Shown: one piece after another, positions 27,778 to 35,576 of the stretch
Layout: every line of letters begins with the position of its first letter
How positions within the stretch are numbered: the first letter of the stretch is position 1
DNA from: Spirochaeta thermophila DSM 6192
Lineage (GTDB): Bacteria > Spirochaetota > Spirochaetia > Winmispirales > Winmispiraceae
Reading direction: 5' to 3'
Length of the DNA: 64,000 nucleotides
Assembly (NCBI RefSeq): GCF_000147075.1
Contig: NC_014484.1
Location: 496,001 to 560,000, forward strand
Made by a program: the position numbers and the translations under genes
The notes under the pieces: generated by a model
What the model saw: the letters and a program-made list of their open reading frames with translations, nothing else
Database searches by the model: none
What the model was told of the DNA's origin: nothing

Positions 27778-27812
27778 ATGGAGGGGAAGCCTGCGCTCCC
27801 CCTCCATTTATT
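27778..27812. terminator. Bidirectional terminator between GH28 and kdgK
   Basis: ATGGAGGGGAAGC (27778-27790) pairs with GCTCCCCCTCCAT (27795-27807) with one mismatch and a 4-base loop; TTTATTA follows on the plus strand. Confidence 0.75.
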
Positions 27813-27826
27813 ATCCGGAACAGGCT

Positions 27827-28927
27827 TCAGCGTTCCACACGCGCCGACCCACCTTTGACGATCTTCTCCACCTCGGCCTTGGAGGCCATGGAGGTGTCGC
27901 CCGGCGTGGTCATGGCGAGGGCGCCGTGTGCCGCCCCGTAGTTCACGCACGTCTGGGGATCGAAGCCCTCGAGGAATCCGTAGATGAGTCCAGAGGCAAA
28001 GCTGTCCCCGCCTCCCACTCTGTCGAGGATTTCCAGGTTCTCCCAGCCTATGGAATGGTAGAATTGTCCCTGATAGTAGAGGAGGGCGCTCCAGCCGTTG
28101 ATGGTGGCGGTCTTCACCTCCCGCAGGGTGGTGGCGATGGCCTTCAGGTTGGGGTAGGTCTTCGCCACTTCCTGCACCATCTCTTTGTAGCTCTCGACAT
28201 TGAGCCCCACCACTTCCTTGCCGACCCCCTTCACCTCGAACCCGAGGGCCGCGATGAAGTCCTCCTCGTTTCCGATGAGCACGTCGAGATGGGGGACGAT
28301 CATCTTGTTGATCCTCTGGGCCTCCTTCTCTCCGCCGCGGGACTTCCAGAGGGAGGGGCGGTAGTTGAGGTCGTAGCTCACCACCGTGCCCGCTTCCTTT
28401 GCGGCCTTCACCGCCTCCACGGTGAGTTCCGCAGTGGTCTCGGAGAGGGCGGCGAAGATGCCCCCTGTGTGGAACCACCTCACTCCCTCCTCCTGGAAGA
28501 GTTTCTTCCAGTCCACATCCCCGGGCTTGAGGGCCGAGGCGGCGCTGTGGGCCCTGTCCGAGACTCCCTTCGCCCCTCTGATGCCGAATCCCCTCTCGGT
28601 GAAGTTGAGGGCCTGGCGGTGCTGTCTCCCGATCCCGTCATAGGGGAGCCAGATGCAGTGGGAGGAGTCCACCCCCCCCGCGCCGATGAGGCTCTCGAGG
28701 AGATACCCCAGGTCGTTGTCGGGGATGGCGGTGACGACCGTGGTCTTGAGCCCGAAGCACCGGCGAAGGCCCCGCACCACGTTGTACTCCCCGCCACCTT
28801 CCCACACGGTGAAGGTGCGGGCGGTGCGGATACGACCCTCACCCGGATCCAGCCTGAGCATGATCTCTCCCAGCGCCGCCGCATCCCACATGCACGATCC
28901 CTTCGGTTTCACGACGATCGGTTCCAT
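27827..28927 (-). CDS. kdgK: 2-keto-3-deoxygluconate kinase (PfkB family)
   Basis: A 366-residue ribokinase-family sugar kinase. The glycine-rich substrate motif is EGGGEYNVVRGL and the PfkB signature with the catalytic Asp and anion hole is DRVGGGDSFASGLIYG. It phosphorylates 2-keto-3-deoxygluconate to KDPG, which Eda, encoded just upstream in the operon, cleaves. GTG at 28930 and ATG at 28927 are adjacent; the ATG has GAGGAGG at better spacing and shares one base with the eda stop. The somewhat extended middle (residues 100-140) is a feature of KdgK from several anaerobes. Confidence 0.9.
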   Translation of the reverse strand: MEPIVVKPKGSCMWDAAALGEIMLRLDPGEGRIRTARTFTVWEGGGEYNVVRGLRRCFGLKTTVVTAIPDNDLGYLLESLIGAGGVDSSHCIWLPYDGIGRQHRQALNFTERGFGIRGAKGVSDRAHSAASALKPGDVDWKKLFQEEGVRWFHTGGIFAALSETTAELTVEAVKAAKEAGTVVSYDLNYRPSLWKSRGGEKEAQRINKMIVPHLDVLIGNEEDFIAALGFEVKGVGKEVVGLNVESYKEMVQEVAKTYPNLKAIATTLREVKTATINGWSALLYYQGQFYHSIGWENLEILDRVGGGDSFASGLIYGFLEGFDPQTCVNYGAAHGALAMTTPGDTSMASKAEVEKIVKGGSARVER

Positions 28928-29607
28928 CACGTTCCTCCTCGTTCACTTCGAATCTTTGCGATGAGGGCCTTCACCCTCTTCACGTCCTCGGCGATGGCAT
29001 CGAAGTCCCCGTGCTTCACCCGTTCCTTGGTGATGAGCTTGGAGCCTATACCCACCGCCACGACCCCCGCTTCGAACCACGCCCTGAGGGACTCCTCGGT
29101 GGTGTCCACCCCGCCGGTGGGCATGATCTCGGTCCAGGGGCAGGGGCCGAGTACGGATTTCACGAAGCCCGGGCCTCCCACTTCCTTCCCCGGGAAGACC
29201 TTGCAGATCTCGGCTCCGTACTTCTCGGCCTCGTGGATCTCCGTGGCACTCCCGCACCCGGGGATGTAGGGGACCTTCCTGCTGTTGCACAGGAGGGCGA
29301 TCTCCCTGTCGAAGACCGGCCCCACCACGAACTTGGCGCCCTCGGCGATGTAGATCCCGGCAGTGTAGGGGTCGACCACCGACCCCACCCCGAGGATGAG
29401 ATCCGGATGGTGCTCCCGGCAGAAGGCCACCAGCTCCCTGAAGACGGCCACCGCGTTCTCACCGCGGTTGGTCATCTCGATACAGCGCGCCCCGCCCTTC
29501 GCGCAGGCATCCACGATCTTCTTCGCCACTTCAGGGTCGGGGTTGAAGAAGACGGGAATGAGTCCCTCTTCCACCATGATACGATAGATCTCTCTTCTGG
29601 GAATCAT
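28927..29607 (-). CDS. eda: KDPG/KHG aldolase
   Basis: A 226-residue class I aldolase. The Schiff-base Lys136 lies in ICKVFPGKEVGGPGF, the catalytic Glu44 in RCIEMTNRG, and the phosphate loop in MPTGGVD. It cleaves 2-keto-3-deoxy-6-phosphogluconate to pyruvate and glyceraldehyde 3-phosphate. The ATG overlaps the stop of the sugar isomerase gene (ATGA) and its own stop touches the kdgK start, so the last two steps of uronate breakdown are translationally coupled. Confidence 0.95.
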   Translation of the reverse strand: MIPRREIYRIMVEEGLIPVFFNPDPEVAKKIVDACAKGGARCIEMTNRGENAVAVFRELVAFCREHHPDLILGVGSVVDPYTAGIYIAEGAKFVVGPVFDREIALLCNSRKVPYIPGCGSATEIHEAEKYGAEICKVFPGKEVGGPGFVKSVLGPCPWTEIMPTGGVDTTEESLRAWFEAGVVAVGIGSKLITKERVKHGDFDAIAEDVKRVKALIAKIRSERGGT

Positions 29608-30479
29608 AGGGGTACATCCTCCGTTCTGATGGTTTCGAACGCTTCCGTCAGAAACCCGTATGTGAGATCTATTATATCAGATGAAATGTTCTCTGCCAAC
29701 ATGTGTATGTAGGGTTTTTTGGCGAGGATCATCCTGAAGAGGCGTCTGAAGTCCATCACCCCGTGGCCGGGGGGTACGGCCCGCTTCTTCCCCTCTTCCA
29801 CCACGAAGTCTTTCACATGTACGGCCACCACGTCGTCTCCGAGGAGCTCGAAGGCGGAGGACACGATCGTCTCGTGGCGTTCCCACTCCGCGGCAGGGAC
29901 GATGTTCACGGGGTCAAAGAGCACCTTGAGGTGGTCGGATGAGACCATGTCGAGAAGGCGTTTCATCTTGGAGGCGGAATCGATGGTGTGGACATCGGCC
30001 ACCGGTTCGATGGCCACCAGTACCCCGTATCGCTCGGCGGCCTCCACCAGCCTGCCCACGGTGGAGAGGAGGAGGGAGAAACTCTCCTCGCTTCGCGTCT
30101 CGGGGTGGAAGGAACAATCGGGTGCCCTGGATCCTGTCTCGGTGGCCACGATGGAGCAGCCGAAGTCCCTCGCATAGCGGATGTGCTCCAGGAACCGCTG
30201 GATGTGTATCTCCCTCACCCGGGGGTCGGGGTGGATGGGATTGATGTAGCACCCCAGCACCGCGATCTCCAGACCGTACTCTTCGAAGGTGCGGCGGATG
30301 AAGCGGGCGAACCCGGGACTCAGGAGACCAGGCTCGGGGGGAAACCCCTCGAAGGCCTTGTGCAGGGCGAGGTGCACGGTGCAGTATCCCGCCCGTGAGG
30401 CGCGTGCCGCCAGTTCCCTGGGCGAGCCCCTTCCCACGTCGTGGAGCCGGATCCCCAGGTTGAGTCGTTCCTGCCTCAT
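29604..30479 (-). CDS. Sugar phosphate isomerase/epimerase family protein (xylose isomerase-like TIM barrel)
   Basis: A 291-residue protein of the AP_endonuc_2/xylose isomerase-like family. Strand ends carry likely metal ligands: Glu in VATETGSR, Glu in VAIEPVADVHT, Asp in VLFDPVNI, His in VVAVHVKDF, and the late Glu in HMLAENIS. It overlaps uxaE upstream and eda downstream by four bases each (ATGA), so it should act on a uronate or keto-acid intermediate. The in-frame N-terminal extension to 30701 lies within uxaE and is rejected. The reaction cannot be named; an epimerase or isomerase step beside UxaE is likely. Confidence 0.82.
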   Translation of the reverse strand: MRQERLNLGIRLHDVGRGSPRELAARASRAGYCTVHLALHKAFEGFPPEPGLLSPGFARFIRRTFEEYGLEIAVLGCYINPIHPDPRVREIHIQRFLEHIRYARDFGCSIVATETGSRAPDCSFHPETRSEESFSLLLSTVGRLVEAAERYGVLVAIEPVADVHTIDSASKMKRLLDMVSSDHLKVLFDPVNIVPAAEWERHETIVSSAFELLGDDVVAVHVKDFVVEEGKKRAVPPGHGVMDFRRLFRMILAKKPYIHMLAENISSDIIDLTYGFLTEAFETIRTEDVPL

Positions 30480-31756
30480 GGGATGTCTCCCGGGAAGAGC
30501 GGGATGATGTGCCGTTCGAGGAGGTTCCGGGTGACCCTCGCGGCTATCACCTCCCGGTGTGCCTCGAGGGCCTGGTGGAATCGCTCGCCCATCTGGGCGG
30601 CCACCTTGTATCCCACGTGGATGAGCTGCCTGAAATCGCGGTTGTAGGAGGGGTTCGAAGGATCGTGTTCGAGCGCCTCCACGAACCTGCCGGACGACCA
30701 CTCCTCGATCTCACCGGGGGAGGGAAGCCTTTCGGGATCGATGTCGATCACCGCGGCGTACGGGGCGCACAGTTCCTCGATCATGGAATAGCAGGTGAGG
30801 GCGATCTCCTTTGCGAGCGCGAGGGCCTCTCCTCCCGCCTCTGCGAGCCCCGCGACCTCTTCGAGCCAGGTGGTGCCTGCGGTCTTGAGGTGGACTCCTT
30901 CCTGGGGATGACGTGAGAGGATCTCCCTGACGAGGGGGTAGAGGGAGAATTTGTCGCTTCCGGAGTGCACACTGAGCTTGAGTCCCTCGGGGAGAGCGAA
31001 TTGCTCCCGGGCGTACCTCACCACGCAGAGATCGTCTTCGAACTCACGGGCAAAGGTGTGTGGATCGCCCACGTAGTCCACCCCCTTGTAGAAGGCGCCC
31101 GAAAACTTGGGGGCTATGGTACGGGCCGGGATCCCGGCCTTCCGTATCATCGCCAGGATGAGCAGGAGTTCGGGTGGGCGCTGGGGCTCGTCGGTCTCGT
31201 CCATGGAGACTTCCACCACGAAGGGGCGGGAGGCCCCCTGCTCGATCCTCCGGTAGATCCGGGCCGCCTCGCGAACCGCGGGCCAGTAGGCGCGGATGGT
31301 TCCACGCGCCGTCTCCTCCGAGATCGCAAGCGGGCTGGAGAGCCCCGGGATGGCGAGCTCGCGGTTCAGCAGGTCGCCGAGTGAGGCGAGCAGGTCCTCT
31401 TCCTCCTGAGGGCTGACCTCTCCCTTTCCTATGGCCTCGGCCACGTCGATGGTGAAGAAGTCCGCCGAATCCAGGAAGAGGTCCACGGTCTTCGTGGTGA
31501 TGTGATCCGCATCCACGAAGTATGGTCCCTCCCATCCCAGGGAGGAGACGGCCCTGTCCGCCATACGTCTGACGTCCTCGGGGCGGGAGCCTATGATGGT
31601 GTGCTCACGGTACGACTTGTTCCACACGATACCCAATGCTCTGCCGAGGCGTCCAGCCTCGATGACCGCACGAAGCTGGGCCTCGGCCTCGTGGCCGAAG
31701 CGGTCTCCCGTGCCGATCGAATACCGGGGGAACGAAAGGGAACCGGGGGTAGCCAT
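30476..31756 (-). CDS. uxaE: Tagaturonate/fructuronate epimerase
   Basis: A 426-residue protein of the UxaE family known from Thermotoga. Conserved blocks include FPRYSIGTGDRFGHEAEAQL, FVDADHI, a VSMDETDEP acidic segment, LSVHSGSDKFSLYPL, HLKTAGTTWLEEV and FRQLIHVGYK. It interconverts D-tagaturonate and D-fructuronate, letting galacturonate enter the glucuronate branch. It is the first gene of the uxaE-isomerase-eda-kdgK operon; GAGGAGG precedes the ATG. Confidence 0.85.
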   Translation of the reverse strand: MATPGSLSFPRYSIGTGDRFGHEAEAQLRAVIEAGRLGRALGIVWNKSYREHTIIGSRPEDVRRMADRAVSSLGWEGPYFVDADHITTKTVDLFLDSADFFTIDVAEAIGKGEVSPQEEEDLLASLGDLLNRELAIPGLSSPLAISEETARGTIRAYWPAVREAARIYRRIEQGASRPFVVEVSMDETDEPQRPPELLLILAMIRKAGIPARTIAPKFSGAFYKGVDYVGDPHTFAREFEDDLCVVRYAREQFALPEGLKLSVHSGSDKFSLYPLVREILSRHPQEGVHLKTAGTTWLEEVAGLAEAGGEALALAKEIALTCYSMIEELCAPYAAVIDIDPERLPSPGEIEEWSSGRFVEALEHDPSNPSYNRDFRQLIHVGYKVAAQMGERFHQALEAHREVIAARVTRNLLERHIIPLFPGDIP

Positions 31757-31785
31757 ACTGCCTCCTCATAAGGTGTCTACCCCCT

Positions 31786-31814
31786 AGTTTATGGAAAAAA
31801 CCCCTTGAGCGCAA
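31786..31814 (-). promoter_or_regulatory. Candidate promoter of the uxaE operon
   Basis: On the minus strand, TTGCGC (31809-31814) and TAAACT (31786-31791) are separated by 17 bp, about 30 bases upstream of uxaE. Confidence 0.45.
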
Positions 31815-31882
31815 TATGAAGAAATTTCTTTTCTACATAAAGAGATCATTGCTTGAGATGGGTGCCCGTAGAGTTCGGACGG

Positions 31883-33091
31883 CTACATCCCCTCCGATCC
31901 CATCCGCTCGAGGAGCGCCTGCACCTTCTCTCCGTACTTGTCGGGAGCGAGGGTCTGCGCTTTCACGAGATAGGTCCGCGCTTCCTCCATCCGGTCGGCC
32001 GCGAACGCGTTGAGGCCGAGGGCATAGGTGGTGGCGGCCTCCTCCGCTCCCCGTTCGAGGGCCGTGGTGTAGTAGTATTCGGCGAGCGAGTGGGTACCAC
32101 GGGTGTAGGCGATGAGACCGAGGTAGTAGTAGGGCGCATAGTGGTCGGGATCCAGCTTCGAGGCCCGCGTGAAGGCCTCTTCGGCCTTCTGGAGGTCGCC
32201 CGACCGGTAGGCCTCGATCCCCTCCTCGAGGAGGACCCTGAACGACTTCTTCCCCTCGAGATAGCTGAGGAGACGGTCCTTCATCTGATCGATGTCGTAC
32301 CAGGAGAAGACCCGTGCATCGAGGGTCTCGAGATTCTCCTCGTAGGTGGCCGAGGGGGAGAGAAGTCGGATCGTGTCCCAGAGGATGCGGTTGTACTCCT
32401 TGTCCCACTCGTAGACCAGGAACGACACGAAGCCCCAGGCCTGCGGGTAGTAGAGCTCGAGGTTCCGGGAGGCGGCCTCGAGGTCCATGTGGAGGAACTC
32501 TGAGAGGGGGATGAGCCCTCCCGTCTGGGAGGCGAGCGTCCTCAGGGGGTCGAGCCAGGTGAGGTTCTCCCGGTAGATCATGGAGGACGTCTCGGGATCG
32601 TACTCGCAGGCCTCGAAGAACACGGCCATCCCCTCCTGAAGCCAGAGGGGCGGGTTGTTCACGAAGGCCCTGAGGAACTGGATGGATCCCTGGTGAAGGA
32701 GCTGACGGTTCAGTTCGGTCTCGTCATCGAGGAGGTACCCGACCAGTTCCCGCTTTGCCGGATTCTGGTAGTGGAGGTAGATGAAGCTCTCTCGGGTGGT
32801 GCCGGTCTTCTTTCGGAGGTAGGCGTCGTAGTCCGCCTTGGAGGAGAAGATCCTCACGGTGAGGGGGGCGGGAAGGGCCTCGGGATCGAACCGGTAGTAG
32901 CGGTTGAAGAGGTGGAATGCGGCCTCCATCCTCGAGGCGAGGGACTGCGCACGCTCCTCCGGGGTGTCGGTACGTACGAGGTAGTGTTCGCTCGAGTACT
33001 CGGTGAGCGCCTCGGTGGGGGCGGTTTCTTGGGCATCGATCAGCGTCATCGCCCCTGTGACGAGCATGAAGAGGACCGCATAGCGCTTCAT
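31883..33091 (-). CDS. Exported TPR protein with a degenerate peptidase-MA-like domain
   Basis: A 402-residue protein with an N-terminal signal peptide (KRYAVLFMLVTGAMTLIDAQ). The middle (about residues 40-250) resembles peptidase-MA/gluzincin domains, with LLHQGSIQFL where the HExxH zinc motif should be and PPLWLQEGMAVFFE after it; the catalytic Glu and second His are replaced, so it is probably not a protease. At least two TPR units follow (SYLEG-KKSFRVLLEEGIEA, then GDLQKAEEAFTRASKLDPDH). It likely works as a periplasmic scaffold. ATG at 33091 has GGGGAGG upstream; the longer in-frame start at 33136 is less likely. The role is unknown. Confidence 0.75.
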   Translation of the reverse strand: MKRYAVLFMLVTGAMTLIDAQETAPTEALTEYSSEHYLVRTDTPEERAQSLASRMEAAFHLFNRYYRFDPEALPAPLTVRIFSSKADYDAYLRKKTGTTRESFIYLHYQNPAKRELVGYLLDDETELNRQLLHQGSIQFLRAFVNNPPLWLQEGMAVFFEACEYDPETSSMIYRENLTWLDPLRTLASQTGGLIPLSEFLHMDLEAASRNLELYYPQAWGFVSFLVYEWDKEYNRILWDTIRLLSPSATYEENLETLDARVFSWYDIDQMKDRLLSYLEGKKSFRVLLEEGIEAYRSGDLQKAEEAFTRASKLDPDHYAPYYYLGLIAYTRGTHSLAEYYYTTALERGAEEAATTYALGLNAFAADRMEEARTYLVKAQTLAPDKYGEKVQALLERMGSEGM

Positions 33092-33146
33092 CGTGACCTC
33101 CCCTTTCATAGTAAGCCCTCCTCGAGCGGGTGTCAAATCGTTTTTC

Positions 33147-34019
33147 CTATCCCTCGACGGGTTTCGTTATCTTATCGACAACCATGTGCAATTCTTCCAC
33201 TATTATGCCGGTATACCGCTCGAGGTTGGTGATGATGTAGCGGTGGAGCTCGTGGAGCGGGGAGGCCAGTTCCTTGCCGAAGGGCACGGAGAGGTAGATG
33301 GTGATGTGGTAGGCCCCCCCCTCGGTGGTGATCTGAGCCCTGAGGAGCCGGAGGTCGGGATCGTACTCGGCGAGGCAGTGGAGGATGAGCTCGGTGAGGG
33401 CGCTCTCGGAGATGGTGACCGTGCCCTTCTGGGCAAAAGTGGGCCTCACCACCGCCTTTTCCACCACCTGCTCCTTCTTGAAGAATCCGAAACCGCGCTT
33501 GATGATGAGCCTCAGGGAATCCGCGAGGATCTGGGGGTAGGTCCGCTTCACCTCCAGGGAGGGTACGGGGATCACGTGCTTGCCCTGGGTCCTCCGGTAG
33601 TGTCGCGCGATCTCTATCTCTTCGGGGGTGGCCACCTCCTCGATGGTGATGTACTTGTGGACAGGCGGGAGGTCGAGGGTGCGTGCGATCTTGTCGGCCA
33701 TCTTCTTCGAGGTGGCGAGGATGAGGATCTTGTTGAACTCCTCTTTCCTGAGGGCCTGGATGACGGCCCTCCTGTGCGATTCCTTCTGGAAGAGGGCCAC
33801 CTTGACCGCACCCAGGTATGTCGTCTCCTTTTTTGCGGACTCACCTGCGAGGATCTTTTCCCCCTTGATGAGGAGTCCGTCGTCCACGATGAGGGGAATA
33901 CCGTACTTGTCCGCCACGAGGCGGGCGCGGAAGCTCTTTCCCGTACCGCTCTTCCCGATGAGGGCGTAGACTTTCACGCCCTTGAAGATCCATCCGAGAT
34001 TGCGGAAGAGTGACCTCAT
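33147..34019 (-). CDS. P-loop NTPase fused to an Asp23/Gls24-like domain
   Basis: A 290-residue protein. Near the N-terminus ALIGKSGTGKSF is a Walker A loop, and IPLIVDDGLLI may be the Walker B strand, so it should bind ATP or GTP. A basic central region follows. The C-terminal 90 residues, including ISESALTELILHCLAEYDPD, ITIYLSVPFGKELASPLHE and YTGIIVEELHMVVDKI, match the alpha/beta pattern of Asp23 (alkaline shock/Gls24) proteins. I recognise no named homologue with this layout. There is no signal peptide or transmembrane segment. It could couple nucleotide binding to an envelope-stress role, but this is speculation. Confidence 0.72.
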   Translation of the reverse strand: MRSLFRNLGWIFKGVKVYALIGKSGTGKSFRARLVADKYGIPLIVDDGLLIKGEKILAGESAKKETTYLGAVKVALFQKESHRRAVIQALRKEEFNKILILATSKKMADKIARTLDLPPVHKYITIEEVATPEEIEIARHYRRTQGKHVIPVPSLEVKRTYPQILADSLRLIIKRGFGFFKKEQVVEKAVVRPTFAQKGTVTISESALTELILHCLAEYDPDLRLLRAQITTEGGAYHITIYLSVPFGKELASPLHELHRYIITNLERYTGIIVEELHMVVDKITKPVEG

Positions 34020-34071
34020 GGTGGGATTCTACCCGAGGGATGGTGGGGGGGCAATACTGTCGTCACCCACC

Positions 34072-34974
34072 TCAGGGGAGGGCATCCTCCCATCCGGGGA
34101 GGATGCGGGAGAGGATGGTCTCGCTCTCGTCCGGGAGGGGGGCCTGTAGCCCATCCGCAGGGAAGAGGGGGGAGGGAGAGAGGGGTCTGAGCCTCCAGGC
34201 ATGGAGTACGGGACGGATGCGCCGGGTGCTTCCATAGGCGGTGTCGCCGAGAAGGGGGTGCCCGCGGAGGGCCGCCTGGACGCGTATCTGATGCATCCGC
34301 CCGGTGTGGATGATGCAGAGGGCGAGGGTGGCTGTGGGGGCAGCGAGGAGGGGGCGCACGTCGGTGAGTGCGGGCCTCCCGTGGGGTGAAGGCCTGCTCC
34401 GCCGTCCCTCCCGGGTGAGGAGATCCTCCCATCTGGCGGGTTCGGCAAGGGTTCCCTCCAGAAGGGCGAGGTAGGTCTTCTCGATCCCGCCTTCCCTGAG
34501 GGCCCGGGTGAACCATCGCGCGCCGTGGATGCTGCGGGAGAAGACGAGGATTCCCGAGGTGAGCCTGTCGAGCCTGTGGAGGGGGGAGGGGGTGAAGGCG
34601 AGCGAGGGGGGGATGCGGTCTTTCAGGTAGGACCGTACCTGATCGGTGAGGGATCCGGGGCCGTGGACCACGGCGCCGGGTGGTTTGTTGAGGATGAGGA
34701 GGTGATCGGTTTCCAGGAGGATGGGAAGTGCGCGGGGTTCCCACTTCTGCCGAGGTTCCCGCTCGGGGAGGAGGGAACGGTGGATGTGAATGCGAGCTCC
34801 TCTCGAGACCCGTGTGGAAGGGGGGACGCGTTTCCCCTCGAGGAGTATCTCCCCGGTTCGGAGGGCCCTGAAGACCCGCGAGAGGGGGATGTGGGAGAGG
34901 AGCGTGCGGACGATACGATCGAGCCGCTTCCCGTGGTCGTCCGGTCCTGACTCGAAGACCTGGTAGTCTTCCAT
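34072..34974 (-). CDS. RluA/RluD-family RNA pseudouridine synthase
   Basis: A 300-residue enzyme that isomerises uridine in rRNA or tRNA. An N-terminal S4-like RNA-binding domain (KRLDRIVRTLLSHIPLSRVF) precedes the catalytic domain, which has the active-site Asp in LHRLDRLTSGILVF, LLILNKPPGAVVHG, and the late IIHTGRMHQIRVQAALRGHPLLGD. The target site cannot be fixed by eye between RluC, RluD and RluA types. It is followed 52 bases later by the P-loop/Asp23-like gene on the same strand. Confidence 0.9.
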   Translation of the reverse strand: MEDYQVFESGPDDHGKRLDRIVRTLLSHIPLSRVFRALRTGEILLEGKRVPPSTRVSRGARIHIHRSLLPEREPRQKWEPRALPILLETDHLLILNKPPGAVVHGPGSLTDQVRSYLKDRIPPSLAFTPSPLHRLDRLTSGILVFSRSIHGARWFTRALREGGIEKTYLALLEGTLAEPARWEDLLTREGRRSRPSPHGRPALTDVRPLLAAPTATLALCIIHTGRMHQIRVQAALRGHPLLGDTAYGSTRRIRPVLHAWRLRPLSPSPLFPADGLQAPLPDESETILSRILPGWEDALP

Positions 34975-35092
34975 GTCCCATGGGTATACGGCGGCTCACC
35001 TGCGTGTCAAGGAGAGGGGACCTGTCTTCTCTTGACAAATCCCCCCACTAATAAGAGACTATTCACTACACCATCATAAGGAAGTAGGTACG

Positions 35093-35566
35093 ATGGGAAA
35101 CGGTCTCGTTCGCGTGCTCTCTCATCCGGTGTTCCTGTCCGGTTTCTTGAGTTGGTTCTGTGCGCAGGTGATCAAGCTCCTGGTGGAGGCGTTGAAGCGG
35201 AGGCGGAGGCTCGCCTCTCCCCTGCTCCCTGTGGTCCTCTGGAAGACGGGTGGGATGCCCTCGAGCCATTCGGCGCTGGTGACCGCCCTCGCGACTTCGA
35301 TCGGGTTTCATGATGGGGCTGATTCCTCGCTCTTCTTCCTGAGCGTCTTCTACGCCGCCATCATCATAAGGGATGCGGTGGGGGTGCGGAAGGCGGCGGG
35401 TCAGCAGGCACAGGTCCTCAATCGTCTCGGTGAGGGCGTGCAGGAGAGGCTGGGGGTGGAGTTCACGCCGGTGAAGGAGGTGACCCACGGCCACACCTTC
35501 CCTGAGGTGGGGGTTGGTATGGTCCTCGGTTTCTCCATCGCCCTGGTGGTGAGTCTTCTCTCGTAG
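35093..35566 (+). CDS. Divergent PAP2-family membrane protein (DUF212)
   Basis: A 157-residue membrane protein of the DUF212 family. LWKTGGMPSSHSALVTALATSIG, with the PSSHS phosphatase-like motif, and IIIRDAVGVRKAAGQQA are family hallmarks, and it ends in a hydrophobic helix (GVGMVLGFSIALVV). These proteins are related to acid phosphatases and vanadium haloperoxidases and may dephosphorylate a lipid. A TTGACA at 35032-35037 could be the -35 box of its promoter, but the -10 is weak. It lies 10 bases before the next gene and appears to head the long operon that includes the Rnf-like genes. Confidence 0.88.
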   Translation: MGNGLVRVLSHPVFLSGFLSWFCAQVIKLLVEALKRRRRLASPLLPVVLWKTGGMPSSHSALVTALATSIGFHDGADSSLFFLSVFYAAIIIRDAVGVRKAAGQQAQVLNRLGEGVQERLGVEFTPVKEVTHGHTFPEVGVGMVLGFSIALVVSLLS

Positions 35567-35576
35567 GAGGGATCCG

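Noticed and set aside
29660-29700. TATATCAGA-type motif like the TRAP operator
   Set aside because: It is inside the coding region of the isomerase-like gene, where it encodes conserved residues, and is not near a promoter.
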